6,238 nucleotides of DNA, from contig JADDKG010000093.1 of the NCBI GenBank assembly GCA_020253895.1, positions 1-6,238 of the forward strand, written 5' to 3'. Shown here one piece after another: positions 1 to 6,082 of the stretch. How positions within the stretch are numbered: position 1 is the first letter of the stretch; every line of letters starts with the position of its first letter. Source of the stretch: Rubrobacter sp. GTDB taxonomy: Bacteria > Actinomycetota > Rubrobacteria > Rubrobacterales > Rubrobacteraceae. A model generated the notes under the pieces. It did not search any database. It saw only the letters and a list, made by a program, of their open reading frames with translations, and was not told the DNA's origin. Both the position numbers and the translations under genes were made by a program.

Positions 1-992
1 AGGAGTCGCTCGTTCTGGACCTGAAGTGGCCGGAGGGGAGGGAGGTCCTGCGCCGCCTCCTCTCCCGCGCCGACGTCTTCGTCCAGAACCTGGCCCCCGG
101 CGCCGCCCGGAGGCTGGGCTTTGGCGCAACGGAGCTGCGGGAGGAGCGCCCGGAGCTCATCACCTGCTCCATCTCCGGCTACGGGGAGAGCGGCCCCTAC
201 CGGGACAAGAAGGCTTACGACCTTCTGGTGCAGTGCGAGACCGGGGTGGTCTCCGTCACCGGCACGCCGGAGACCCCCTCCAAGGTGGGGATCTCGGTGG
301 CGGACATAGCCGCCGGGATGTACGCCTACTCAGGCATCCTCACCGCGCTCTTTAGGCGGGAGCGCACCGGGGAGGGGGCTGCGCTTGAGGTCTCCCTCTT
401 TGAGGCGCTCGCCGAGTGGATGGGCTACCCTCTCTACTACACCCTCTACGGGGGGGAGCAGCCGCCGCGCACCGGGGCCAGCCACGCCGCCATCGCCCCC
501 TACGGGCCCTACCGGTGCGGCGACGGCGGCGTGGTCTTCCTCGGCATCCAGAACGAGCGGGAGTGGGAGCGCTTCTGCAGCGAGGTGCTGGGGCGCCCCG
601 CCCTGGCGGACGACCCGCGCTTTGCGGACAACCCCTCGCGGGTCAGGAACCGCCGGGCGCTCGGCGAGGAGATAGAGGCGGTCTTCGGGGGGCTCTCCTC
701 CGGGGAGGTGGAGGAGCGGCTCGAGGCGTCGGGGATAGCCAACGCCCGGCTGCGCGACGTGGCGGGGCTCATCGGGCACCCGCAGCTTGAGGCCCGTGAC
801 CGCTGGCGGGAGGTGGGCTCCGAGGCGGGGCCCCTCCGGGCGCTCCTGCCGCCGGTGCTCTTCGGGGAGGAGCCGGTGATGGGCCCCATCCCCGAGGCCG
901 GGGAGCACACCGAGGCCATCCTCGAGGAGCTCGGCTACGGGCCGCGCGAGATAGAGGGGCTTGTGCGCGGCCTGCGGGGCGGCTCTTCCTAG
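1..992 (+). CDS. CaiB/BaiF family III CoA-transferase, 5' end missing
   Basis: Transfers a CoA moiety between carboxylic acids; the acyl substrate cannot be deduced. The reading frame is open from base 3 to a TAG at 990-992, giving 329 residues. Family members run near 400 residues, so about 65-70 N-terminal residues lie left of the window; the first in-frame ATG (228) is internal and not the true start. Visible family signatures are LDLKWPEG, ADVFVQNLAPGAARRLGF, SISGYGESGPY, YDLLVQ and then SVADIAAGMYAYSGILTAL followed by RRERTGEGAALEVSLFEAL. The Asp in VADIAAGM (codon 303-305, visible residue 101) aligns with the catalytic aspartate of formyl-CoA transferase (Asp169), which also fits the estimated missing length. 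The C-terminal part (about residues 230-329) is the less conserved small domain. The gene faces the long minus-strand operon and ends on it, so it probably belongs to a different transcription unit. Family assignment is firm; the substrate is unknown. Confidence 0.95.
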   Translation, partial: ESLVLDLKWPEGREVLRRLLSRADVFVQNLAPGAARRLGFGATELREERPELITCSISGYGESGPYRDKKAYDLLVQCETGVVSVTGTPETPSKVGISVADIAAGMYAYSGILTALFRRERTGEGAALEVSLFEALAEWMGYPLYYTLYGGEQPPRTGASHAAIAPYGPYRCGDGGVVFLGIQNEREWERFCSEVLGRPALADDPRFADNPSRVRNRRALGEEIEAVFGGLSSGEVEERLEASGIANARLRDVAGLIGHPQLEARDRWREVGSEAGPLRALLPPVLFGEEPVMGPIPEAGEHTEAILEELGYGPREIEGLVRGLRGGSS

Positions 993-1537
993 CCCCGGTC
1001 CCGGCGCGGCCCCCACACCGGGACCGGGATCCCCGCGGCCCGGTTTATGGCCCACCCCACCGCGGTCAGGAGGGCCGCCCCGAGGGCCAGCATCGCCAGC
1101 TCGTGCGGGGTGGAGAGCAGACCCAGGCTCACGATGAGGGTCGTCGCGCCCGCCGGAGGATGCGGAGAACGCAGGAGGAGCAGCAGGGCGCTGGTCAGCG
1201 CCACCGAGAGCGCCGCGGCCCCGATGCGGGCGGGGCCGACCCCGGTCTGGAACACCCCCGGCGCGTGCAGCAGCCCGAAGGCCGCGAGGCTGGCGTAGCC
1301 CGAGCCGGCGGCCACGAGGTGGCCGATCATGGTGTTGCGCGGAGTGGAGATCTCGGCCATCGGAACCTCGAAGAACAGGAAGGCCGTGGGGCCGAGGCTC
1401 GGGAAGAGGAGCGGCTGCTTGAGGAGGTAGGCCGCTCCGCCGCTCGCGGCGATGGCCACGAAGCCCGCGCAGAAGGCGTAGAGCGCCTCGCCCGCCCTGC
1501 CAAGGCGCTCCGCGAGATAGCCCCTCAGCCCGCTCAC
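989..1537 (-). CDS. HPP family integral membrane protein
   Basis: A 182-residue membrane protein of the HPP family (Pfam HPP type). Diagnostic motifs are visible: FPSLGPTAFLFFE (45-57), STPRNTMIGH (65-73) and SPHPPAGATTL (124-134), which holds the name-giving His-Pro-Pro at 126-128. Hydrophobic stretches near 19-38, 74-92, 104-123 and 147-166 fit the four-helix family layout, and the length is typical for bacterial members. Some cyanobacterial and plant-chloroplast HPP proteins have been reported to transport nitrite; whether this one does is unknown. The start is GTG at 1537, inside a GTGA that overlaps the upstream gene's TGA by 4 bp and follows a strong Shine-Dalgarno. It is the last gene of the minus-strand operon, and its TAG (991-989) shares CTAG with the stop of the convergent CoA-transferase. 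Confidence 0.93.
   Translation of the reverse strand: MSGLRGYLAERLGRAGEALYAFCAGFVAIAASGGAAYLLKQPLLFPSLGPTAFLFFEVPMAEISTPRNTMIGHLVAAGSGYASLAAFGLLHAPGVFQTGVGPARIGAAALSVALTSALLLLLRSPHPPAGATTLIVSLGLLSTPHELAMLALGAALLTAVGWAINRAAGIPVPVWGPRRDRG
994..1028. terminator. Perfect 11-bp inverted repeat at convergent gene ends, possible terminator
   Basis: The arms at 994-1004 (CCCGGTCCCGG) and 1018-1028 (CCGGGACCGGG) are exact reverse complements with a 13-base loop. The hairpin begins two bases after the CoA-transferase stop and sits inside the last codons of the opposing HPP gene. Its position suggests transcription termination or 3'-end protection for the rightward transcript. No T-tract follows on either strand, so it is not a canonical intrinsic terminator; U-less hairpins are proposed in GC-rich actinobacteria, but function here is inference. 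Confidence 0.4.
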
Positions 1538-1839
1538 CGCTCCTCCAGCGGGATGGGGGGACGCCCCAGGCCCAGCCGGTCTGCGAGCGGAAGTGCCTCC
1601 CGCAGCTCGCGCTTGAGCCTCGCGTAACCCTTCTCGTCCTCCGGACCCAGCTCGCCCCTCCTGTGGTAGTGCTCGACCCGCTGCAGCCGGCCCATCAGCA
1701 GGGTGCCCCAGCGGATGCTGAAGTCGTAGATCGCGTCCCCGCTCCGGGAGCGCCGGGGGTCGGCGGCCAGCTCGCGCAGCTCGCGCACCGCGGCGGCCAC
1801 GAGCTCGATGTCCCTGGCTATGCCGGGAGGGCTACTCAT
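1534..1839 (-). CDS. Small charged helical protein of unknown function
   Basis: A 101-residue soluble protein that I do not recognise. It has no signal peptide, membrane helix or cysteine. Residues 5-28 (GIARDIELVAAAVRELREL) and 64-88 (GPEDEKGYARLKRELREALP) look like amphipathic helices; between them is an aromatic-rich segment, YDFSIRW (38-44), followed by RVEHYHRR (54-61). The C-terminal tail is proline-rich (GRPPIPLEER). The start is ATG at 1839, overlapping the previous gene's TAG by 8 bp (ATGAGTAG), with a G-run just upstream. The stop overlaps the HPP start by 4 bp. Coding is supported by tight coupling on both sides and GC-rich wobble positions. It could be a small binding partner or chaperone-like helper of the operon, but nothing in the sequence proves that. 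Confidence 0.8.
   Translation of the reverse strand: MSSPPGIARDIELVAAAVRELRELAADPRRSRSGDAIYDFSIRWGTLLMGRLQRVEHYHRRGELGPEDEKGYARLKRELREALPLADRLGLGRPPIPLEER
1540..1546 (-). promoter_or_regulatory. Shine-Dalgarno of the HPP gene
   Basis: On the minus strand GGAGGAG lies two bases before the GTG at 1537 (four bases from its GGAGG core). It sits inside the last codons (Glu-Glu-Arg) of the preceding gene and supports the GTG start and translational coupling through the GTGA overlap. Confidence 0.75.
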
Positions 1840-2104
1840 CTTCCCCCAGGAGGAACCCGCTGCCCTCGAGCCGGATGCCGGTACGGGGCGAGGGGCAGTT
1901 AGGGTTGCGGCAGGTAAGGGCGACCATGTAGGCGTCGGGCTCCTCCCCGAACCACAGAAAGCCCAGCGGCAGCGCCTCTCCCACCTCGAACCCCTCCGAG
2001 CCGCAGGCCGGGCAGGCGAAGCCCCGCTCCCGGACCCGGAGCAGCACCCGGCGCTTTTCCTCCCCCGAGAGGATTCGGTTGTCCCCGTAGATCACCCCTC
2101 CCAC
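1832..2104 (-). CDS. Small four-cysteine zinc-ribbon-like protein
   Basis: A protein of about 90 residues with CPAC at 31-34 and a second cysteine pair at 65 and 70 (CRNPNC), an arrangement that suggests a treble-clef or zinc-ribbon metal site. The N-terminal part (SGEEKRRVLLRVRERGFACPAC) and the aromatic centre (LGFLWFGEEPDAY, about 48-59) show no enzyme motif that I recognise. The start is uncertain: GTG at 2104, five bases after the preceding TAA, gives 90 residues; GTG at 2095 gives 87 but leaves GGAGG almost touching the start. I prefer 2104, although its Shine-Dalgarno is weak. The same frame stays open far upstream to 4564, but that part is a shadow of the two larger genes. The TAG at 1834-1832 overlaps the next ATG by 8 bp. 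It may bind zinc or an iron centre; its function is unknown. Confidence 0.8.
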   Translation of the reverse strand: MGGVIYGDNRILSGEEKRRVLLRVRERGFACPACGSEGFEVGEALPLGFLWFGEEPDAYMVALTCRNPNCPSPRTGIRLEGSGFLLGEDE

Positions 2105-2109
2105 GGGCT

Positions 2110-3597
2110 TTAGATCCCCACGTCCCGGTCGTAGAACACGTTGTCCTCCCGCCAGCCGCCCATCCCCTCCCCGATGATCGAGTGGTCCGAGACGAACTCG
2201 ATCCGCTCTATCCACTTGGCCATCTTGAAACCGACCTGGGTCTCGAGCCGCAGGCGCAAAGGGGCGCCGTGCTTTATGGGGAGGGGCTCGCCGTTCATCT
2301 CGTATGCCAGCAGCGTCTGGGGGTGGTGGGCGAACTCCAGGGGCACCACCTCGTAGAACTGGCCCGCCCCCTCGGCGCTCGGCTCGTCCCGCCCGGAGTC
2401 CTGCATGGTCAGGAAGACCATGTAGCGGGCCTCGGGCAGCGGACGGACCAGCTCCACGATCTGGCGCAGCGGCACCCCGGTCCACTCGCCGATGCTGGTC
2501 CACCCCTGGACGCAGTTGTGTAGCACCCGCTGGGTCTGCCGGGTGGGGAAGGTTCTGAGGTCCTCCAGCGAGAAGCTCATCGGCCGCTCCACCAGCCCGC
2601 CGACCTCCAGCCGGTAGCCGGCGAAGTTGTGGGCCGCCATTATCTTGTAGAAGTCGGCGTTGGGCGGCTTGCCGTTGACCCGGTGCTCGGGGGAGATGGC
2701 CTCCTTGGGGTAGCTCTGGCGCGAGGTGAGCGGGTTGAGCAGCACCCGCCGCACCCCCATGACCACCGCCCCGAGGCCCCGCTGGGTGCTCCGGGGATGG
2801 GCGAGGGTGTAGCGGGTGGTGATCACGTGCAGGACGACCAGCCCCGCCGCCGCAGCGAGGGTTATCCCGGTGGAGAGGGCCGGGAGGGTCTGGCGGCCGA
2901 AGATCATCTTGGCCGTCTCCTGCCCGAAGCCGTGGACGATCACCATGAAGACGTGCACCCCTATAAACCCCACAAAGGCCAGAAGCCCGAGAAAGTGCAG
3001 GCTTCTCGCCCACTGGCGCCCGCCGAGCATCCTCACGAACCAGGGGAAACGGGCCTCCAGCGCCGGCGACTGGGCGGCCCCGGTGAGGATCTGGAACGGG
3101 GCCAGCAGGAAGATCACCGCCCCGTAGGAGAGCTTCTGGACGGCGTTGAAGGGCTGTCCGGGGAGGGTCGGCGGGAGCTCGAAGCTGAGGTACTGGACCA
3201 CGTCCTGGTAGGCCATGGGGAAGATCTCCCACGAGTAGGGGACGTAGCGGCGCCACTGGCCGGTCAGGAAGAGCAGCGCCACGTACACCAGCCCGGCAAG
3301 GATCCAGCCGATCACCGTGAAGAAGTGCCAGTGCCTGCCAAGCCCGAGGTTCTTGTGGCCCGGCATGGAGACTATGGAGGAGTAGCTCTCCTCCTCGTCG
3401 AGCGTGTCGTAGAGCCTGTCCCGGGGCATGACCTTCCGGGTGAACCGCGCCCACTCGCTGCCGGGCCTGGAGTGCTCGTTCCAGTAGAGCTTGGGGTGGG
3501 TGCCCAGGATCTCTATCCCGCTCCTTATGAGGAAGGTCATGAAGATGATGTTGACCAGGTGCTCTACGCGAAGCCACCAGGGGTATCCGAACTCCAC
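2110..3597 (-). CDS. Cytochrome b / sulfite-oxidase-type molybdopterin oxidoreductase fusion
   Basis: A 495-residue two-domain redox protein. Residues 1-265 form a cytochrome b561/hydrogenase-formate dehydrogenase gamma-like anchor, with hydrophobic helices near 13-31, 92-111, 157-173, 203-221 and 243-261. Candidate haem ligands are His13, His89 or His91, and His201 and His215, which lie 14 residues apart in helix 4 as in di-haem cytochromes of this type. Residues about 320-475 are a sulfite oxidase/MsrP-type molybdopterin domain: YRLEVGGLVERP (328-339), SLEDLRTFP (343-351), HNCVQGWTSIGEWTGVPL with presumed Mo-ligand Cys362, and LLAYEMNGEPLP plus HGAPLRLR (429-450). The GTG start follows GAGGAG at ideal spacing. 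The likely role is electron exchange between quinone and a Mo-bound substrate. There is no twin-arginine signal, so the side of the membrane carrying the Mo domain is uncertain. The substrate is unknown; the MsrP-like Cys motif hints at sulfoxide or similar reduction. It is not a YedYZ fusion, because the anchor is of another cytochrome family. Confidence 0.93.
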   Translation of the reverse strand: MEFGYPWWLRVEHLVNIIFMTFLIRSGIEILGTHPKLYWNEHSRPGSEWARFTRKVMPRDRLYDTLDEEESYSSIVSMPGHKNLGLGRHWHFFTVIGWILAGLVYVALLFLTGQWRRYVPYSWEIFPMAYQDVVQYLSFELPPTLPGQPFNAVQKLSYGAVIFLLAPFQILTGAAQSPALEARFPWFVRMLGGRQWARSLHFLGLLAFVGFIGVHVFMVIVHGFGQETAKMIFGRQTLPALSTGITLAAAAGLVVLHVITTRYTLAHPRSTQRGLGAVVMGVRRVLLNPLTSRQSYPKEAISPEHRVNGKPPNADFYKIMAAHNFAGYRLEVGGLVERPMSFSLEDLRTFPTRQTQRVLHNCVQGWTSIGEWTGVPLRQIVELVRPLPEARYMVFLTMQDSGRDEPSAEGAGQFYEVVPLEFAHHPQTLLAYEMNGEPLPIKHGAPLRLRLETQVGFKMAKWIERIEFVSDHSIIGEGMGGWREDNVFYDRDVGI

Positions 3598-3603
3598 TTT
3601 TCT

Positions 3604-3609
3604 CTCCTC
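3604..3609 (-). promoter_or_regulatory. Shine-Dalgarno of the cytochrome b-Mo gene
   Basis: GAGGAG directly follows the lipoprotein's TGA and lies six bases (AGAAAA) before the GTG at 3597. This is the clearest ribosome binding site in the window and decides the GTG start for the fusion protein. Confidence 0.8.
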
Positions 3610-4623
3610 TCAGGGCTTGGGTACGCTGATGAGGTACGGCTCCCCCCGCAGGGTGAGGTAGACCCGCTCCTCCCCGACGGTCATGCCGGAGAGCTCCGCC
3701 CCTTCCAGGCCCCGCTCCCGCAGGGCCGGCCCGAAGCTCCTCGTCGCCTCTACCTCGAGGGTCTCGGAGTCGAGCACCACGAGGCGGCTCCGGGTGGCCG
3801 CGTACACCCGCAGCTCCTCCTTCGCCTCGCTCTCCATGTACTCCGCCGGCTCCCCGAGCCGGGTCCGCCGGATGACCTCCAGCCGGCCCTCGAGCAGCCC
3901 CTCCGGGTCGCCCTCGAGCAGCAGGGCCTCCCCGGAGACCGTCCCGGCGTAGGCCATCTGGGAGGCCTCGAGGTTGGAGGCGAGCGCCTCCCCGCTGACC
4001 CTCACCCCCCGTTCCACCCGCAGGCGGGGCGGGTCCCCCCGGTAGTGGGCGACGCCCCCCGGCCCCACGGTCCAGAAGGCGGGGTCTTGGCTCTCCTCCG
4101 CCTCCCGCAAAAAGATCCCCGGGCCGCCCCCAACCCGGACCCGGAACTCTACCGCGCGGGTTATGAGGTCCACGCCAAGCACCTCCCCGCCTCCTTCCTC
4201 CAGGACGAGCAGGGTGTCCGAGGTGGGGTGGACCTCCACCCCGTCGGGGGCCTCGCCGGCCTCGATGCGGCGCCGGACCTCGAGGGTGGAGGGGTCCAGC
4301 AGCAGCACCCGCCCGGCGCCCGGCTGTGGCACGTAGAGGCGCCCAGGCTCCTCCGGGTGCGGGGCCATGTTGCTCCCGGCCTCTTTGGCAAGCCTCCGGG
4401 AGCGCACCACGGCGCCGCTCTCCGGGTCGAGCCTGAACAGCCGCCGCCCGTCCTCCCGCAGCGCCAGCAGCACCCGCTCCTGCGGCGCCCAGACCGGGTC
4501 CCTGAGCGGCGCGGCGGTCTCGTAGACCCTGACCGGCCCCCCGCTCCCGGAGGCGGAGGAGCACCCCGCGAGCGCGAAGAGGAGCGCAAGCGCCAGAACG
4601 GCGGCCGCGGGGGCCCTAGTCAT
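3610..4623 (-). CDS. Lipoprotein with YncE-like beta-propeller repeats
   Basis: A 337-residue secreted lipoprotein. The N-terminus has Arg3, a hydrophobic core (AAAVLALALLFALAG) and the lipobox LAGC with lipidated Cys21, then a Ser/Gly-rich linker. The remainder is beta-rich with repeated propeller-like units: ERVLLALREDGRRLFRLDPESG (about 49-70), GRLYVPQPGAGRVLLLDPSTLEV (about 94-116), DTLLVLEEGGGEVLGVDL (about 135-152), RVYAATRSRLVVLDSETLEV and a final ERVYLTLRGEPYLISV. This pattern of strand, 'LDP.T.EV' and next strand is typical of YncE/40-residue YVTN-like propellers. It carries no haem or metal motif that I can see. It probably stands on the outer face of the membrane as a scaffold or ligand-binding partner of the redox proteins encoded around it. 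The start is ATG at 4623, overlapping the previous TAG by 8 bp (ATGACTAG), with GGAGAGG about ten bases upstream. Confidence 0.88.
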   Translation of the reverse strand: MTRAPAAAVLALALLFALAGCSSASGSGGPVRVYETAAPLRDPVWAPQERVLLALREDGRRLFRLDPESGAVVRSRRLAKEAGSNMAPHPEEPGRLYVPQPGAGRVLLLDPSTLEVRRRIEAGEAPDGVEVHPTSDTLLVLEEGGGEVLGVDLITRAVEFRVRVGGGPGIFLREAEESQDPAFWTVGPGGVAHYRGDPPRLRVERGVRVSGEALASNLEASQMAYAGTVSGEALLLEGDPEGLLEGRLEVIRRTRLGEPAEYMESEAKEELRVYAATRSRLVVLDSETLEVEATRSFGPALRERGLEGAELSGMTVGEERVYLTLRGEPYLISVPKP

Positions 4624-5080
4624 GCCAGTCCCGCCTCTCCGGGTAGGCCACGGCGAGCCCGGTCCTCACGAAGAGGTAGCCGAGCAGGAAGAGCCCCTCC
4701 ACGATCATGGCGAGCGTCCCGAGCGGGTAGTCCCACCGGCCTCTGAACTCCTCCAGCCCCGGGAGCCCCACCGCCCGGCTGGCGAGGTACCCCGCCAGCG
4801 CGAGCAGGCACAGGGCCGCCCCGAGCTCCCAGCCCCACGGGCGCCCGCCCGCCGGGATGCCCGCCGTCGCCACCAGCCCGCCCGCCGCCAGCACACCGAA
4901 GAGGACCCCCCACGCGGGCGAGGCCTCGTAGTGGGCGGGGAGCTCGTAGAGGTGGATGGCGGCGAATGCCAGAGCGAGCGCCGACCCGGCGGCCGCCGTC
5001 AGGCGCGGCTGGTTGAGGTAGATGTACCGGTAGAAGGCAACGAGCTGCGGCAGGCCCGTGACCCGGAGGAGCCGTCTCAC
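4616..5080 (-). CDS. Small four-helix membrane protein, function unknown
   Basis: A 154-residue integral membrane protein with helices near 28-47, 57-75, 86-104 and 119-138. The segment AAIHLYELPAHYEASPAWGVLFGVLAAGGLV (40-70) resembles a pattern common in uncharacterised small actinobacterial membrane proteins (His-Leu at a helix end, a short polar loop, then a Gly-Leu-Phe helix). His43 and His50 could bind a cofactor, but there is no partner motif to support this. The start is GTG at 5080; GGAGGG lies ten bases upstream in the 36-base gap after the NrfD gene. The stop overlaps the lipoprotein start. Placement directly after NrfD suggests an accessory membrane subunit or assembly factor. That is inference from context only. 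Confidence 0.82.
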   Translation of the reverse strand: MRRLLRVTGLPQLVAFYRYIYLNQPRLTAAAGSALALAFAAIHLYELPAHYEASPAWGVLFGVLAAGGLVATAGIPAGGRPWGWELGAALCLLALAGYLASRAVGLPGLEEFRGRWDYPLGTLAMIVEGLFLLGYLFVRTGLAVAYPERRDWHD

Positions 5081-5116
5081 CTGCGGGGCGCCCTCCAGGC
5101 CGCTCCCGGCAGCATC

Positions 5117-6082
5117 CTACCCGCCACGGGTGCCCCTGGCGAACGTCTCCGTCCGGCGCTCCTCCGGCGGCCGCCCCTCCAGCCGCTCCCGCTGGTGGGA
5201 GACCGTGTACTTCGGGTCGCGGGCGGACTGGAAGCCCGCCTTGAAGACGGACCACCGCTTGGCCGCCGCCCCGCCCAGCACCAGGGCCCCGCCGAGCGCG
5301 GCCGCCAGCCGGCTGCGGCCCGCGAGCGCCGCGAGGACGGTCCCCGCCGCGGTGAGCCCGGTGGCGAGCCGCTCGTAGCGCCCGGCTTCGTCCCGCCCGT
5401 AGGGCTCGGCCAGGCCGCCGAGGCGCCGCTTCATCGCCTCCGAGACGGCGAGCTCCAGCGCCGCCCCGCCCACGAGCAGCCGCCGGGCGGGCCCCGCAGC
5501 CTCCGGGGGGTTGAAGATGGTCCCCACCGCCCCGGCGCTCGCCGCCGAGCTGGCGGCGAACAGGAGGGGGAGCTCCCGCCGGGCCTCGTGCCAGACCGGG
5601 ACCGAGGTGTCGGCGATGAGCACCGCGGTGTAGGTCGCGAGCGGCGGCCCGAGCAGCGCCGCCGCGGCCCCGGCGGCCCGCCCGAGGCGGGGGAAGACGC
5701 CGAGGAGGTCGGTCGCCGCCGCGATCCCCGCGGCGGTCCCGAAGCCCGAGAGGATCCAGGTCCCCACGTTCATCGGGGAGGTAGGCTTAAAGACCCGCAG
5801 CATGTTGTAGAAGCGCTCCGGGCGGCCCAGGTCGGAGATCAGCAGCGCCGGGCTCGCCGCCGCGCCCGCGAGAGCCGCCAGCCGGGCGGTCCGCTCCAGG
5901 CGCCGGTTCCCGGCGAGGGAGGCGGCCAGCGCCAGGGGCGCCGAGGCCCCGGCCGCCCCGCCGGCGAAGAAGTACCACGGGATCTCCCAGGTCCACACCG
6001 GCTGCTTGAGGATGGGCCTGCCGTAGTACGAGCGGTGACCGTTCTCCTGCGAGACCGGGCGCTCCGGACGCTCCGCACTCAT
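5117..6082 (-). CDS. NrfD/PsrC-type quinone-interacting membrane subunit
   Basis: A 321-residue polytopic membrane anchor of molybdoenzyme complexes that exchanges electrons between menaquinone and an Fe-S subunit. Family signatures: YYGRPILKQPVWTWEIPWYFF (19-39) and the glycine-rich GGAAGASAPLAL after it, LISDLGRPERFYNMLRVFKP (81-100), SPMNVGTWIL (102-111), IADTSVPVWHEARRELP (156-172), and a C-terminal KAGFQSARDPKYTVSHQRER (281-300). About eight hydrophobic segments are seen, and length is normal for the family. I chose ATG at 6082 over an upstream in-frame start at 6154 because the 24 extra residues would be low-complexity Gly/Arg sequence read across the preceding gene, whereas 6082 makes an ATGA overlap with that gene's stop and has a G-rich ribosome site six bases upstream. 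The partner Fe-S protein is encoded immediately upstream; the catalytic molybdopterin subunit is not in the window. Confidence 0.95.
   Translation of the reverse strand: MSAERPERPVSQENGHRSYYGRPILKQPVWTWEIPWYFFAGGAAGASAPLALAASLAGNRRLERTARLAALAGAAASPALLISDLGRPERFYNMLRVFKPTSPMNVGTWILSGFGTAAGIAAATDLLGVFPRLGRAAGAAAALLGPPLATYTAVLIADTSVPVWHEARRELPLLFAASSAASAGAVGTIFNPPEAAGPARRLLVGGAALELAVSEAMKRRLGGLAEPYGRDEAGRYERLATGLTAAGTVLAALAGRSRLAAALGGALVLGGAAAKRWSVFKAGFQSARDPKYTVSHQRERLEGRPPEERRTETFARGTRGG

Noticed and set aside
330..1055. A 241-codon minus-strand frame across the CoA-transferase
   Set aside because: It is antisense to a well-conserved CoA-transferase and shows only GC-driven composition.
2105..4564. 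Upstream part of the long minus-strand frame that ends at 1832
   Set aside because: It reads out of frame through the fusion and lipoprotein genes and gives Arg/Gly/Pro-rich nonsense; only the final 90 or so codons after 2110 look like a real protein.
2629..4746. A 705-codon open frame on the plus strand antisense to the Mo-fusion and lipoprotein genes
   Set aside because: It lies opposite two genes with clear domains, has low-complexity Pro/Gly/Arg/His-rich sequence with no recognisable motif, and such long antisense frames are expected when GC at wobble positions is this high.
5081..5116. Possible hairpin or promoter in the only sizeable gap of the operon
   Set aside because: The arms at 5081-5090 and 5101-5112 pair only imperfectly with bulges, there is no -10/-35-like sequence, and a ribosome site for the next gene accounts for the GGAGGG.
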